Assembly (NCBI RefSeq): GCF_014193515.1
Contig: NZ_BLXX01000011.1
Location: 148,084-212,083 of the forward strand
Origin: Geomonas silvestris
GTDB taxonomy: Bacteria > Desulfobacterota > Desulfuromonadia > Geobacterales > Geobacteraceae
Direction of reading: 5' to 3'
DNA: 64,000 nucleotides
Both the position numbers and the translations under genes were made by a program. The notes under the pieces were generated by a model, which saw only the letters and a program-made list of their open reading frames with translations, searched no databases and was not told where the DNA came from. This document shows, piece by piece, positions 1 to 8,064 of this stretch; within the stretch, counting starts at the first letter, position 1; every line of letters begins with the position of its first letter.

Positions 1-327
1 TGGATGGCGGAGAAGATCGTCAACCTGAGGATCTTTGCCGACGAAACCGGAAAGATGAACCTGGCGCTCAAGGATGTCAAAGGGGAGATGCTGGCGGTGT
101 CGCAGTTCACCCTGGCGGGGAACTGCAGCAAGGGGCGGCGCCCCTCCTTCGACACGGCGGCCGATCCGGAGGAGGCGAACCGCCTCTATACCTACTTCAT
201 GGGAAAGGTGTGGGAATTTGGGGTGCCCGTGCAAAGCGGCATCTTCCAGGCCGACATGGAGGTTTCCCTGGTGAACGACGGGCCGGTGACCTTCATCCTC
301 GAATCGCCGGCCAAGAAGGCTACATGA
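1..327 (+). CDS. dtd: D-aminoacyl-tRNA deacylase, 5'-truncated by the window edge
   Basis: This enzyme hydrolyses D-amino acids from mischarged tRNAs in the cytoplasm. The frame is open to base 1, so the true start lies outside the window; about 108 C-terminal residues are present against about 145 for the family. Visible family motifs are SQFTL near the middle, GRRPSF just after it, and NDGPVTF near the C-terminus, which is the Gly-cisPro chiral-proofreading motif. The stop codon overlaps by 8 bp the end of the convergent PPOX-family gene. The ATG at base 4 is an internal methionine. Confidence 0.93.
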   Translation, partial: WMAEKIVNLRIFADETGKMNLALKDVKGEMLAVSQFTLAGNCSKGRRPSFDTAADPEEANRLYTYFMGKVWEFGVPVQSGIFQADMEVSLVNDGPVTFILESPAKKAT

Positions 328-691
328 GCGGGCGGACCTCGTCCACCTTGAAGTAGACCACCGCAGCAAGCGCGGCCCCCGCCTGCGGTCCGGCCGCGTC
401 TCGAGCTCCCTCCCGGATACTCACCAGCACCTCGCCCTCCCGCTCCTCTTTCTTTGCAGTCAGGGTAAGCCGCCAGCCGCTGTAGCCGCGGGTCGGCGCC
501 AGGTACAGGTAGCTCGCCTGCGGGTTCTCCCGCAGGTTCAACAGGCTGCGCCCCTCCGAGAAACCCCAGGCCAGGGTCTCCTCATTTATCACGTGCGGAA
601 CGGCGAACACCGCCTGGTTCACCACCCCCTTGGCATCCGCGGTCGCGATGATGCCGCGTCCTCCTTCCGGAAACAATTCAGCTAGTTTCAT
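320..691 (-). CDS. Pyridoxamine 5'-phosphate oxidase (PPOX) family protein
   Basis: Small 123-residue split-barrel protein of the type that binds FMN or a related cofactor. The N-terminal pattern of a short helix, then [18 protein letters not shown], is typical of small PPOX-family proteins, as is the middle stretch ending in ASYLYLAP. The substrate cannot be told from the sequence. The start ATG is preceded by a G-rich Shine-Dalgarno (GGGGGCGGC). The gene converges on dtd with an 8-bp overlap. Confidence 0.75.
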   Translation of the reverse strand: MKLAELFPEGGRGIIATADAKGVVNQAVFAVPHVINEETLAWGFSEGRSLLNLRENPQASYLYLAPTRGYSGWRLTLTAKKEEREGEVLVSIREGARDAAGPQAGAALAAVVYFKVDEVRPLM

Positions 692-786
692 GCCGCCCCC
701 TTTTTACTTTCAGCGCTCAAACTACCTATGCTAATCTATCGCGTGCTTGACAAATGTCCACTTGGCTTTACCAGAGGAAACCGACC

Positions 787-1644
787 GTGGAGCTTAAAAC
801 CATACTCGATGAGCTCTACGCCGGGCGCTCACAGGTCCATCTGGCCAACGACCCGCTCTCCTTCTGTCACCGCTATCCGGACCCGCGGGACCGGGAGGTG
901 GTCGGGCTGATCGCCGCGGCCTTTGCCTACGGCAACGTGAAGATCATCCTGCGCAGCCTGGAGGGGATCTTCACCGCCCTGGGGCCCGCGCCGCGCCGTT
1001 TCGTGGAGCGGTTCGAGGCGAAGAGGGAACTGCGCCGTTTTGCCGGCTTCAAGCACCGTTTCAACGACGGCCGCGACCTCTGCGCGCTGCTCCTCGCCAG
1101 CCAGACCATGTTGCGTGAGGCCGGCTCGGTCGAGCAGTGGTTCCTGCAGTTTAAAGATGAGACCGAGGCCGACATGACGGGGCTGCTCTCCCGCGCGACC
1201 GAGGCGTTGAAGGGGTTGGACTACGCGCCGGTATTCGGCGGCAAGGGAATCCCGGTCGACTCCTACTTCCCGTTTTTCTTCCCCTCGCCCGCTTCCGGCA
1301 GCGCCTGCAAGAGGCTCTGCATGTTCCTGCGCTGGATGGTGCGCCCGGCCGACGGGATCGACCTGGGGCTCTGGCAGGGGCTAAGCCCGGCGCAGCTGGT
1401 CATACCGGTCGACGCCCACATCCAGAGGATCTGCCGGTTTTTGGGCTTCACCAGCCGGAAACAGGCGAACTGGCGCATGGCCCGCGAGATCACCGCACGT
1501 CTCCGGGAACTGGACCCGGCCGACCCGGTGAAGTATGATTTTGCCCTGTGCCACCTCGGCATCTCCGAGGGGTGCGACGGCAAGGACCTGGCAGCCTGCC
1601 TCAAGTGCCCGATCAGCGAAGTTTGCCCGAAAGGCGAGCGCTAG
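787..1644 (+). CDS. TIGR02757-like (DUF2400) family protein
   Basis: Conserved bacterial protein of unknown molecular function, about 285 residues. The N-terminal NDPLSFCHRYPDPRDREVVG and the later DAHIQRICRFLGF are typical of this family. The C-terminus carries a cysteine cluster (CHLGISEGC then ACLKCPISEVC) resembling the iron-sulfur loop of HhH-GPD/EndoIII proteins, so a DNA-repair-like fold is possible but inferred. An in-frame ATG exists at 754, but GTG at 787 is preferred because it has an AGAGGA Shine-Dalgarno at 773-778, while 754 has none. Confidence 0.8.
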   Translation: MELKTILDELYAGRSQVHLANDPLSFCHRYPDPRDREVVGLIAAAFAYGNVKIILRSLEGIFTALGPAPRRFVERFEAKRELRRFAGFKHRFNDGRDLCALLLASQTMLREAGSVEQWFLQFKDETEADMTGLLSRATEALKGLDYAPVFGGKGIPVDSYFPFFFPSPASGSACKRLCMFLRWMVRPADGIDLGLWQGLSPAQLVIPVDAHIQRICRFLGFTSRKQANWRMAREITARLRELDPADPVKYDFALCHLGISEGCDGKDLAACLKCPISEVCPKGER

Positions 1645-1730
1645 CCAGCCACATCATCATTTGATCAGCCCGATCAGTCAGATGCGACCGATCGGACCGA
1701 TGCTACTACCCATCACAGGAGGGACAACAA

Positions 1731-2594
1731 ATGCAAAGCTTCGGCTTCCTAGGCCTGGGCATCATGGGCGCCCCCATGGCCAAAAACCTGCTCAAGGCCG
1801 GTTTCGCCGTCACCGTCTGGAACCGCTCACCCGAAAAGTGCGCCGAACTCGCCGCCCTGGGCGCCAAGGTCGCCGCCGCCCCCGCGGAGGTAACCGGCTC
1901 CTGTGCCGTCACCTTCGCGATGCTGGCCGACCCGGCCGCCGCCGAGGCGGTCTGTTTCGCACCCGACGGCGCCCTGCAGGGGATCGGCGCAGGGCGCGGC
2001 TACGTCGACATGTCGACCGTCGACGCCGCCACCTCGCAGAAGATCGGCGCCGCCATCGCCTTCAAGGGGGGGAGGTTTCTCGAGGCCCCGGTTTCGGGGA
2101 GCAAGAAGCCCGCCGAAGACGGCACGCTCATCATCCTCGCGGCCGGCGAGCGCGAACTCTTCGACGAGGCGCTCCCCGCCCTGGAGAAGATGGGGAAGAA
2201 ATGCCTCTTTTTGGGGGAACTCGGCAACGGCGCCCGCATGAAGCTCATCGTCAACATGGTGATGGGGGGCATGATGACCATCTTCTGCGAGGGGCTGGCA
2301 CTCGCCGCCAAGGCGGGACTCAGGAGCAGCTCGCTCCTCGACGTCCTCGACGCGGGCGCCCTGGCAAACCCGATGTTCAAGCTGAAAGGGGCCCAGATCG
2401 TCCAGGGGAACTTCGCGCCGGCCTTCCCCTTGAAGCACATGCAAAAGGATATGCGGCTCGCCGTCGCGCTCGGCGATGCCCTGGGGCAGCCGCTCTTCGC
2501 CGCCGCGACGGCCAACGAATCCTTCAAGAAGGCGAAGGCGCTCGGGCTCTCCGATGACGACTTCAGCGCGGTGTTCCAGGCCATAACCTCATGA
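1731..2594 (+). CDS. NAD(P)-dependent beta-hydroxyacid dehydrogenase (GLYR / succinic semialdehyde reductase type)
   Basis: A 287-residue cytoplasmic oxidoreductase of the 3-hydroxyisobutyrate dehydrogenase superfamily. The N-terminus has the Rossmann motif GFLGLGIMGAPMAKNL. The substrate-binding motif APVSGSKKPAEDG sits near residue 120 and the catalytic lysine region GNGARMKLIVNMVMG near residue 170. The domain order and length match enzymes that reduce glyoxylate and succinic semialdehyde; a Geobacter relative is known as a gamma-hydroxybutyrate dehydrogenase. The start has a strong AGGAGGG Shine-Dalgarno. The stop overlaps the start of the next small gene (ATGA). Confidence 0.92.
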   Translation: MQSFGFLGLGIMGAPMAKNLLKAGFAVTVWNRSPEKCAELAALGAKVAAAPAEVTGSCAVTFAMLADPAAAEAVCFAPDGALQGIGAGRGYVDMSTVDAATSQKIGAAIAFKGGRFLEAPVSGSKKPAEDGTLIILAAGERELFDEALPALEKMGKKCLFLGELGNGARMKLIVNMVMGGMMTIFCEGLALAAKAGLRSSSLLDVLDAGALANPMFKLKGAQIVQGNFAPAFPLKHMQKDMRLAVALGDALGQPLFAAATANESFKKAKALGLSDDDFSAVFQAITS

Positions 2595-2761
2595 AGTGGC
2601 TCTTGAGCTTCGGCGGCGTCAGTCTGCTCACCAGCGCCCTGCTCGATCCGGTCATCTATGCAACCCTGGAGAAACCGGTCCCCTGGTGGCGCGATCTCCT
2701 CATGGGAGCCGCCGGGATCTGCTGCCTCTACCTCCTGGTCAAGTACCGCAGGGACCTCTAG
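2591..2761 (+). CDS. Small predicted membrane protein, 56 residues
   Basis: This short gene starts at an ATGA overlap with the dehydrogenase stop, which implies translational coupling. The product has a hydrophobic N-terminus (MKWLLSFGGVSLLTSALLDP), a polar PVPWWRD turn and a second hydrophobic stretch (LLMGAAGICCLYLLVKYRRDL), giving two likely membrane segments and a basic tail. I do not recognise the family. It lies just before the metX promoter, so it is the last gene of the dehydrogenase unit. Confidence 0.65.
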   Translation: MKWLLSFGGVSLLTSALLDPVIYATLEKPVPWWRDLLMGAAGICCLYLLVKYRRDL

Positions 2762-2782
2762 CCCGGCACCGGTACTTTGCCG

Positions 2783-2812
2783 TTGACAAACGGGGGCGGC
2801 TCGACTTATTCT
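2783..2812 (+). promoter_or_regulatory. Sigma-70 promoter for the SAM riboswitch/metX transcript
   Basis: TTGACA at 2783-2788 is separated by 18 bp from TATTCT at 2807-2812. It lies about 25 bp upstream of the riboswitch aptamer. Confidence 0.7.
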
Positions 2813-2832
2813 GCCTCAAAATTAAATAGTAA

Positions 2833-2941
2833 GACCTGCTTATCGAGAGTGGTGGAGGGAAAGGCCCTTTGAAGCCACAGCAACCGGTCCCCGTGGGACG
2901 CCAGGTGCTAAATCCTGCCGAAAGGCGAAGATGAGAAGGTG
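2833..2941 (+). promoter_or_regulatory. SAM-I (S-box) riboswitch upstream of metX
   Basis: The classic S-box core is present: CTTATC then GAGAG, GGAGGGA, GGCCC, GAAGCC, CAGCAACC, CCAGGTGCTAAATCC, GAAAGGCGAAGATGAG. The first strand CTTATC (2839-2844) can pair with GATGAG (2930-2935) to close helix P1. With S-adenosylmethionine bound, the following terminator should form and reduce metX expression. The 3' strand of P1 (ATGAGAAGG, 2931-2939) is nearly complementary to the 5' side of the terminator hairpin, as expected for an antiterminator. Confidence 0.95.
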
Positions 2942-2965
2942 CTTGGATACGTTTCGACACCCCAA

Positions 2966-3004
2966 AAGCCCCTTCTCTCATGTGAGACGGGGCTTTTTTG
3001 TTTT
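2966..3004 (+). terminator. Riboswitch-controlled intrinsic terminator
   Basis: AAGCCCC and TCTCA pair with TGAGA and GGGGCTT, followed by TTTTTTGTTTT. It lies between the SAM-I aptamer and the metX start. Confidence 0.88.
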
Positions 3005-3036
3005 AAGGCGGCGCGCCGCGCGTCGAAGAGAGAGAC

Positions 3037-4140
3037 ATGTCCTACGGCTTAGTAACTGAACAACTGGCACGTTTTGACACCGAACTGCGCCTGGAAAGCG
3101 GCCGCATCCTGGGGCCGATCGAGATCGCTTACGAGACCTACGGGACGCTCAACGAGGAGCGCTCCAACGCCATCCTGGTGACCCACGCCTGGACCGGGAG
3201 CGCCCACCTGGCCGGACGCTACTCTCCGGAAGAAAAACGCGCCGGCTGGTGGGACGAGATCGTCGGCCCGGGGCGGCTTCTGGATACCGACCGCTACTTC
3301 GTGATCTGCTCCAACGTGATCGGCTCCTGTTTCGGCTCCACCGGCCCCACCTCGATAAACCCCAAGACCGGCAAGCGCTACAACCTCTCCTTCCCGGTGA
3401 TCACGGTGCGCGACATGGTGCGCGCCCAGGCCCTGCTCCTGGACCAGCTCGGCATCGAGCGGCTCTTCTGCTGCCTGGGCGGGAGCATGGGGGGGATGCA
3501 GGCGCTCGAGTGGGCCACCCAGTTCCCCGAGCGCGTCGCCTGCGCCGTGGTGCTCGCCAGTACGCCGCGCCCCTCCGCGCAGGCCATCTCGCTCAACGCC
3601 GTGGCCCGCTGGGCCATCTTCAACGACCCGAACTGGAAAAAGGGGGAGTACCGCAAAAACCCCAAGGACGGTCTCGCCCTGGCCCGCGGCATCGGGCACA
3701 TCACCTTTTTGTCCGACGAGTCGATGACGAGCAAGTTCGACCGGCGCTTCTCGGCGCGCGACGGCCAGTTCGACTTCTTCGGCCAGTTCGAGGTGGAGCG
3801 CTACCTCACCTACAACGGCTACAACTTCGTGGACCGCTTCGACGCCAACTCCTTCCTCTACCTGGCCAAGGCCCTCGATCTCTACGACGTCGCCAGCGGC
3901 TGCGAGTCGATGGAGGAGGCCTTCGCACCGGTCAGCGCCCCGATCCAGTTCTTCGCCTTCACCTCCGACTGGCTCTACCCTCCGGCCCAGACAGAGGAGA
4001 TGGTCACCACCCTCGAGAAGCTCGGCAAACCGGTCGAGTACCACCTGATCACCTCCGCCTACGGCCACGACGCCTTTTTGCTCGAGCACGAGACCTTCAC
4101 CCCGATGGTGCAGGAGTTCCTCGCCAAGGTGAAGTTCTAG
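3037..4140 (+). CDS. metX: Homoserine O-acetyltransferase
   Basis: This enzyme acetylates homoserine from acetyl-CoA, the first committed step of methionine synthesis, in the cytoplasm. The 367-residue alpha/beta-hydrolase fold has the nucleophile elbow GGSMGG with Ser150, the acid Asp311 in TSDWLYPP and His344 in YGHDAFL. The length matches the family. Expression is predicted to be SAM-repressed through the upstream S-box riboswitch and terminator. A bidirectional terminator follows the stop codon. Confidence 0.96.
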   Translation: MSYGLVTEQLARFDTELRLESGRILGPIEIAYETYGTLNEERSNAILVTHAWTGSAHLAGRYSPEEKRAGWWDEIVGPGRLLDTDRYFVICSNVIGSCFGSTGPTSINPKTGKRYNLSFPVITVRDMVRAQALLLDQLGIERLFCCLGGSMGGMQALEWATQFPERVACAVVLASTPRPSAQAISLNAVARWAIFNDPNWKKGEYRKNPKDGLALARGIGHITFLSDESMTSKFDRRFSARDGQFDFFGQFEVERYLTYNGYNFVDRFDANSFLYLAKALDLYDVASGCESMEEAFAPVSAPIQFFAFTSDWLYPPAQTEEMVTTLEKLGKPVEYHLITSAYGHDAFLLEHETFTPMVQEFLAKVKF

Positions 4141-4185
4141 GGGAACCGTCAGAGGCACATTTTCGCAAGCAGCAAGCCCGTACCT

Positions 4186-4222
4186 AAAAAGGGGCTCCCA
4201 CCACTCGGGGAGCCCCTTTTTG
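4186..4222. terminator. Bidirectional intrinsic terminator between metX and the kinase-like gene
   Basis: AAAAAGGGGCTCCC pairs with GGGAGCCCCTTTTT around a short loop. Flanking A and T tracts allow termination on both strands, serving the convergent genes. Confidence 0.88.
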
Positions 4223-4297
4223 CATGTCCTTCTTTGTCCGGATCTCCCCTCTCCCAAAAGGGGAGGGAGGAACTCCGTCTTGCCGGCAGCCGGCCCC

Positions 4298-5518
4298 TTA
4301 GGCGGGCAGGTCCCGCCAGCCAAGGATCGTCGCGACGTCCTCGTTGAGCACCATGTCCTCGCCGGTCGGGAGCACGAACACCTTCACCTGCGAGTCGTCC
4401 GCGCTGATCAGCATCTCCTGGCCCCCCATGAGCGCCAAGAGGTCGCGCTCGGTGTCCAGCTTGATCCCGAACTGCTCCATCCCGGCCAGGGCCAGGCCGC
4501 GCACCGGCCAGTCGGCCCAGCCGTCGCCGTAGGTGAAGACGATGGCGTCCGGCTTGCCGGTCACCGCGATGTAGGCGCCCAGGTACTTGCGCAGCCGGTA
4601 GGCCTCCATCTCGAGGGCGAGCCTGCAGCGCTCGTCGCCGTCGTTCGCCTCGTTCATGACGATGCGCCGGCTCACCCGCCGCCCCACGATGCCGGCAACG
4701 CCGCTTTTCTGGTTCATGAAGAGATCGATCTCCGGTGCCGAAACCCCGGCCTGGTTCATCATGAACGGGATGATGCCGGGATCGATGTCGCCGCAGCGGG
4801 TCCCCATCATCACCCCCTCGAGCGGCGTGAGCCCCATGCTGGTATCGACCGACTTGCCGCCACGGATGGCGCACAGCGACACGCCGTCGCCGGTGTGGAC
4901 CGTGATCAGGTTGGCCCGGTCCTGCTCCACGCCGGCCAGTGCCGCACCGCGGCGCGCCGCGTAGAGATGGGACTGGCCATGAAAGCCGTAGCGCCTGATG
5001 CCGTGTTTCTCGTACCACTCGTAGGGGAGCGGGTACATGTAGGCCTCTTCGGGCATGGTCTGGTGGAAGGCGGTATCGAAGATGGCGACCTGGGGGACCT
5101 CCGGCAAGAGCTCCTGCGCGGCGCGGATCCCGGCCAGGTTCGGGGTGTTGTGCAGCGGTGCGAGCTTGGCCATCTCCTCGATGGTCTCCACCACCTCCTG
5201 GTCGATGAGCACCGACTGGGTGAACTTCTCGCCGCCGTGCACCACGCGGTGCCCAATCCCCTTGATCCCCGCGGCGCTGGTGAGGACGCCGACCTTGGGG
5301 TCGGTCAGGGTGTCGAGGACGAGCTGCAGCGCGCTGCGGTGGTCCGGGCAGTCCCGCTCGCGGTGCTCCGGCAGACGTCCGGGGACCTCGTGGGTGATGA
5401 AGGAGTCGCCGACCACGATGCGCTCCACGCTCCCGGCCGCCAGGGAGACCAGGTGCCGCCAGTCGAAAAGCTGGTACTGCACGGAGTATCTCCGGCAGTT
5501 GAGGGTAAGGATTAACAT
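4298..5518 (-). CDS. Divergent acetate/propionate kinase family protein
   Basis: A 406-residue member of the acetate kinase family (acyl phosphate + ADP to carboxylate + ATP in classical members). Numbering matches the well-studied archaeal enzyme: Asn7, Arg91 in GHRVVHGG, His123, Asp148 in FDTAFHQTMP, His180 in RRYGFHG and Arg241 in GTRCGDIDPG are all kept. Nucleotide and phosphate sites differ: the usual Asn211 is Asp in HTGDGVS, the GIGEN loop reads GDGWA (331-335), and the first-strand GSSS is replaced by CRRYS. The start at 5518 has a GGAG Shine-Dalgarno; the longer proline-rich extension upstream is unlikely. Its phosphoryl donor or activity may be altered. Confidence 0.85.
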   Translation of the reverse strand: MLILTLNCRRYSVQYQLFDWRHLVSLAAGSVERIVVGDSFITHEVPGRLPEHRERDCPDHRSALQLVLDTLTDPKVGVLTSAAGIKGIGHRVVHGGEKFTQSVLIDQEVVETIEEMAKLAPLHNTPNLAGIRAAQELLPEVPQVAIFDTAFHQTMPEEAYMYPLPYEWYEKHGIRRYGFHGQSHLYAARRGAALAGVEQDRANLITVHTGDGVSLCAIRGGKSVDTSMGLTPLEGVMMGTRCGDIDPGIIPFMMNQAGVSAPEIDLFMNQKSGVAGIVGRRVSRRIVMNEANDGDERCRLALEMEAYRLRKYLGAYIAVTGKPDAIVFTYGDGWADWPVRGLALAGMEQFGIKLDTERDLLALMGGQEMLISADDSQVKVFVLPTGEDMVLNEDVATILGWRDLPA

Positions 5519-5688
5519 GCTGCTACTCCGATTCGTGGGCGGCTTTGCCAGCTGCGCAGCCAGCCGCCCTTGAGGGGTATCCGGTGCGGGTGGTGCGGGG
5601 GGGTGAGGCGGGGTCCGGAGTACCGAAGGTGGTAAAAATAGGCAAACTACCACGCCGGCTCCCACAATGCAAGGGCTCACCCTTGGGG

Positions 5689-6729
5689 TTACCGGCGGGG
5701 GCCGGGTAACAGCACCAGGTCGGCCAGCACCGGCCGGTGGTCCGAGGCGCGCCCGGTCCCGGTCCAGCAGCGCTGCGTGCCGAACTCGCGGCTCGACATC
5801 ACGTGGTCGATGCGCATGAAGGAGAGCCTGAGCCAGGGGAGGCGGTGCTTGAAGAGGAGCTGCCCGTAGCTGAAGCCGTAGCCCCGGCCGCGCTCGTCGA
5901 AGGCATCTTTCAGCCCCTGCTCGCGCAGCATCCCCACCACCCGGGTGGCGACCGGTGCGTTGAAGTCGCCGGCCACCAGCACCGGGCCGCTCTCCTCTTT
6001 CAGGGCCCGGGCCACGGCAGCCGCCTGCAACTGCCGGGTCTCCGCGTTGTGGCTCAAAGCCTCGATCGCCTTGGGGAGATACCAGGGACGTTTGCGGGCG
6101 GTCCGAAACTCGTTCAGGCTGCGCCGCGGCGTCTTGAAGTGGACGTTGTACAGCGCAACCGCGTGCTCGCCCAGGTGAAGCCGGCAGCGCAGGTACTCCT
6201 GCCCCTCCCCGGCCCGCGGCAGCTCGCGCACCTCCAGGTCCGAGAGGGGATAGCGGCTCGCGATAACGAACTGGCCGTGGCTGTAAACCTGCCAGTCCCG
6301 GAGGTACCCCGCGAGTGTGCCGCCGAGCGCGCCGACGGCATCCTGAAACAGGACGACGTCGGGCCGGCTCCGGTCGAGTTCTTCGAAAAGCGGCTCGAGG
6401 GGATAGCTGCCGTACTTGATGTTCCAGGTCATAAGCCTAAGGCTCGCCCCCTGCGCGGCAGCCTGGGCCGGCGGCCCCGACCAGCGCACCCCCATGAGCG
6501 GGCCCAGCACCCACACTACGCAGCAAAGGGGGACGAGCGCCCAGAAGCGCTCCCCGCGCCAGGCCAGCACCGCGAGCGCGAGCCCGGGGAGCGCCCACAT
6601 GGCCTGGGGGAGGTAGAGGTTCAGGGCGCCGAACCAGTATCGGTCGGCGCCGGTCCAATTGAGGAGGGTTATGAGGGTGAGAAAAGCGAGGTAGAGCGAG
6701 CTTAAAGCGATCAGCCAGGGGAGTTTCAA
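5689..6729 (-). CDS. Membrane-anchored endonuclease/exonuclease/phosphatase (EEP) family protein
   Basis: A 346-residue protein with three hydrophobic N-terminal segments (about residues 5-22, 38-58 and 65-82), then an EEP domain from about residue 97. EEP landmarks are LMTWNIKYG, PDVVLFQDA, VALYNVHFKTP, VLVAGDFNAP and the C-terminal SDHRPVLADL, covering the Asn, Asp and His metal/catalytic positions. The usual QE after the first strand reads QD here. The family includes phosphodiesterases acting on nucleic acids or lipids; the substrate is unknown. The start is TTG with GGAGA seven bases upstream. It lies 170 bp upstream of the kinase-like gene, possibly in the same transcript. Confidence 0.85.
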   Translation of the reverse strand: MKLPWLIALSSLYLAFLTLITLLNWTGADRYWFGALNLYLPQAMWALPGLALAVLAWRGERFWALVPLCCVVWVLGPLMGVRWSGPPAQAAAQGASLRLMTWNIKYGSYPLEPLFEELDRSRPDVVLFQDAVGALGGTLAGYLRDWQVYSHGQFVIASRYPLSDLEVRELPRAGEGQEYLRCRLHLGEHAVALYNVHFKTPRRSLNEFRTARKRPWYLPKAIEALSHNAETRQLQAAAVARALKEESGPVLVAGDFNAPVATRVVGMLREQGLKDAFDERGRGYGFSYGQLLFKHRLPWLRLSFMRIDHVMSSREFGTQRCWTGTGRASDHRPVLADLVLLPGPRR

Positions 6730-6768
6730 GAGTGTCTCTCCGCAGAGGTAACCGGGCAGGGCGGCACC

Positions 6769-7809
6769 TTAGAGTTTCGATTTCTCCAGCAGAGATGTGC
6801 CCAACGGGGGCACCGCCACGGTCACGTTGAGATTGCCGTCTGCAGGGAGCACGGTATCGGTCCCGGCCTTCAGCTCGGCCATCCCCGAGATCACGTTCCA
6901 GTAGGTCGCCATCTCGTGCGGTAGAAGGTGCCAGTACTCGCCGCGGTACTCCCCCTGGATGTGCGTCAAAAGGTCGCGGTACAACCCCACCGGGTACTCG
7001 TCGAAGCGGGGCCGGCCGTCAAAGCACATGTAGTCGGGATGGGTGTTGACCAGGGCCATGCCGCCATGCTCGGCGATCCAGGCGAGCTTCTTCTTCCAGG
7101 TCTCGATGTTGCGCTCGCCGAACAGGATGTACAGGGTGAAGTCCTGGGGGAGCGTGTAAGGGAGCTCCACGTACCCCTTCGCCGGGTACTCCCCCTTCTG
7201 CAGGATCGGGAAGATGGTCTTCACGCCATCGGACTGGGGCTCGAAGGGATCGGTATCGAAGGACGAGGCGTCGTAGCTTATATTGAGGCCGTGCAGCCAC
7301 TCGAAGTTGTGGTAGACGCAGGGGGACCTGAACCCCACCGCCCCCCACTCCTTCAGGTAGCCGTTGATCCCCTTGGCGTGCTCGGCAAACGCCGTGGCCG
7401 AGTCGTAGAGGCTGCGGTTGTGCTCCAGCCCGTGCACCCCCACCTCGAAGCCGTGCTCCACCAGGAGGTTGCGCAGCTCCGGGGGGAGGTGGTAGTCGTG
7501 CGCCACGAAGTTGAACGAGGAGCGAAACCCCATCTCCAGCTCCAGCTCCATGAGCTGCCGGGTCCGGGCCACCCCGCGCGCGGTGTCGACGTCGTGGGTG
7601 AGCACCACCGAGAAAAGCTTGCCGTTGGGCCACCCGACAAACTGCGGCGGGACGCTCCCGGCAGCGCTGTCGATAGGCCAGACCTCCCGGTAGAGCCTGC
7701 GCTTCTGGCGCGCCACCAGCGCCCTGATGGCAATCTGCATGCGGCGTGACAACAGCGGCTTCACCTTGTAATAGGCGCGGGAAATGGTCTCTTCGCTGAT
7801 GAGTTTCAT
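6769..7809 (-). CDS. Polysaccharide deacetylase family protein
   Basis: A 346-residue NodB-homology protein likely to act on a cell-surface or capsule sugar. The metal motifs are LTHDVDTARG near residue 75 (TxDD-like, here THDVD) and GVHGLEHN (HxxxH), followed by GFRSPCVYHN. NTHPDYMCFDG supplies the late catalytic His region. The start ATG at 7809 has a GGAG Shine-Dalgarno; the longer frame to 7932 is not favoured because the extra residues are not family-like. The AT-rich stretch 7860-7920 probably holds its promoter. Confidence 0.85.
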   Translation of the reverse strand: MKLISEETISRAYYKVKPLLSRRMQIAIRALVARQKRRLYREVWPIDSAAGSVPPQFVGWPNGKLFSVVLTHDVDTARGVARTRQLMELELEMGFRSSFNFVAHDYHLPPELRNLLVEHGFEVGVHGLEHNRSLYDSATAFAEHAKGINGYLKEWGAVGFRSPCVYHNFEWLHGLNISYDASSFDTDPFEPQSDGVKTIFPILQKGEYPAKGYVELPYTLPQDFTLYILFGERNIETWKKKLAWIAEHGGMALVNTHPDYMCFDGRPRFDEYPVGLYRDLLTHIQGEYRGEYWHLLPHEMATYWNVISGMAELKAGTDTVLPADGNLNVTVAVPPLGTSLLEKSKL

Positions 7810-7959
7810 GGTCGCTCCGGGATGCGTTGCGCCTGACACGGCGGCCGCAGGCTGGACTGTTAAAGCCCTGTTGAGCATTAAAAATATCCAATGCATGAAT
7901 ATACTTGATCCCGCCCCCTTTGCAACCTGCACCCCCTTCCTGCAGCATCCTGCTCACTT

Positions 7960-7989
7960 TTGCCCAAGACAGCGCCGCAGCGATATGCT
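7960..7989 (+). promoter_or_regulatory. Possible sigma-70 promoter for recC-recB
   Basis: TTGCCC at 7960-7965 and TATGCT at 7984-7989 with an 18-bp spacer lie about 75 bp upstream of the recC start. The match is partial. Confidence 0.4.
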
Positions 7990-8064
7990 ATCGTTCTAGC
8001 TCTTTAATCCGCGAGGCACCCCGCCGACCGGCCAGCACTCCCCGCCCCGCAGCAAGGGATCCCG

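Noticed and set aside
747..752. TTGACA as a -35 element for the TIGR02757-like gene.
   Set aside because: No -10 match lies 16-18 bp downstream, and transcription from there would begin almost at the start codon.
3049..4323. A 424-codon minus-strand open frame opposite metX.
   Set aside because: metX has its full catalytic triad on the plus strand, and the antisense product has no family-like motifs.
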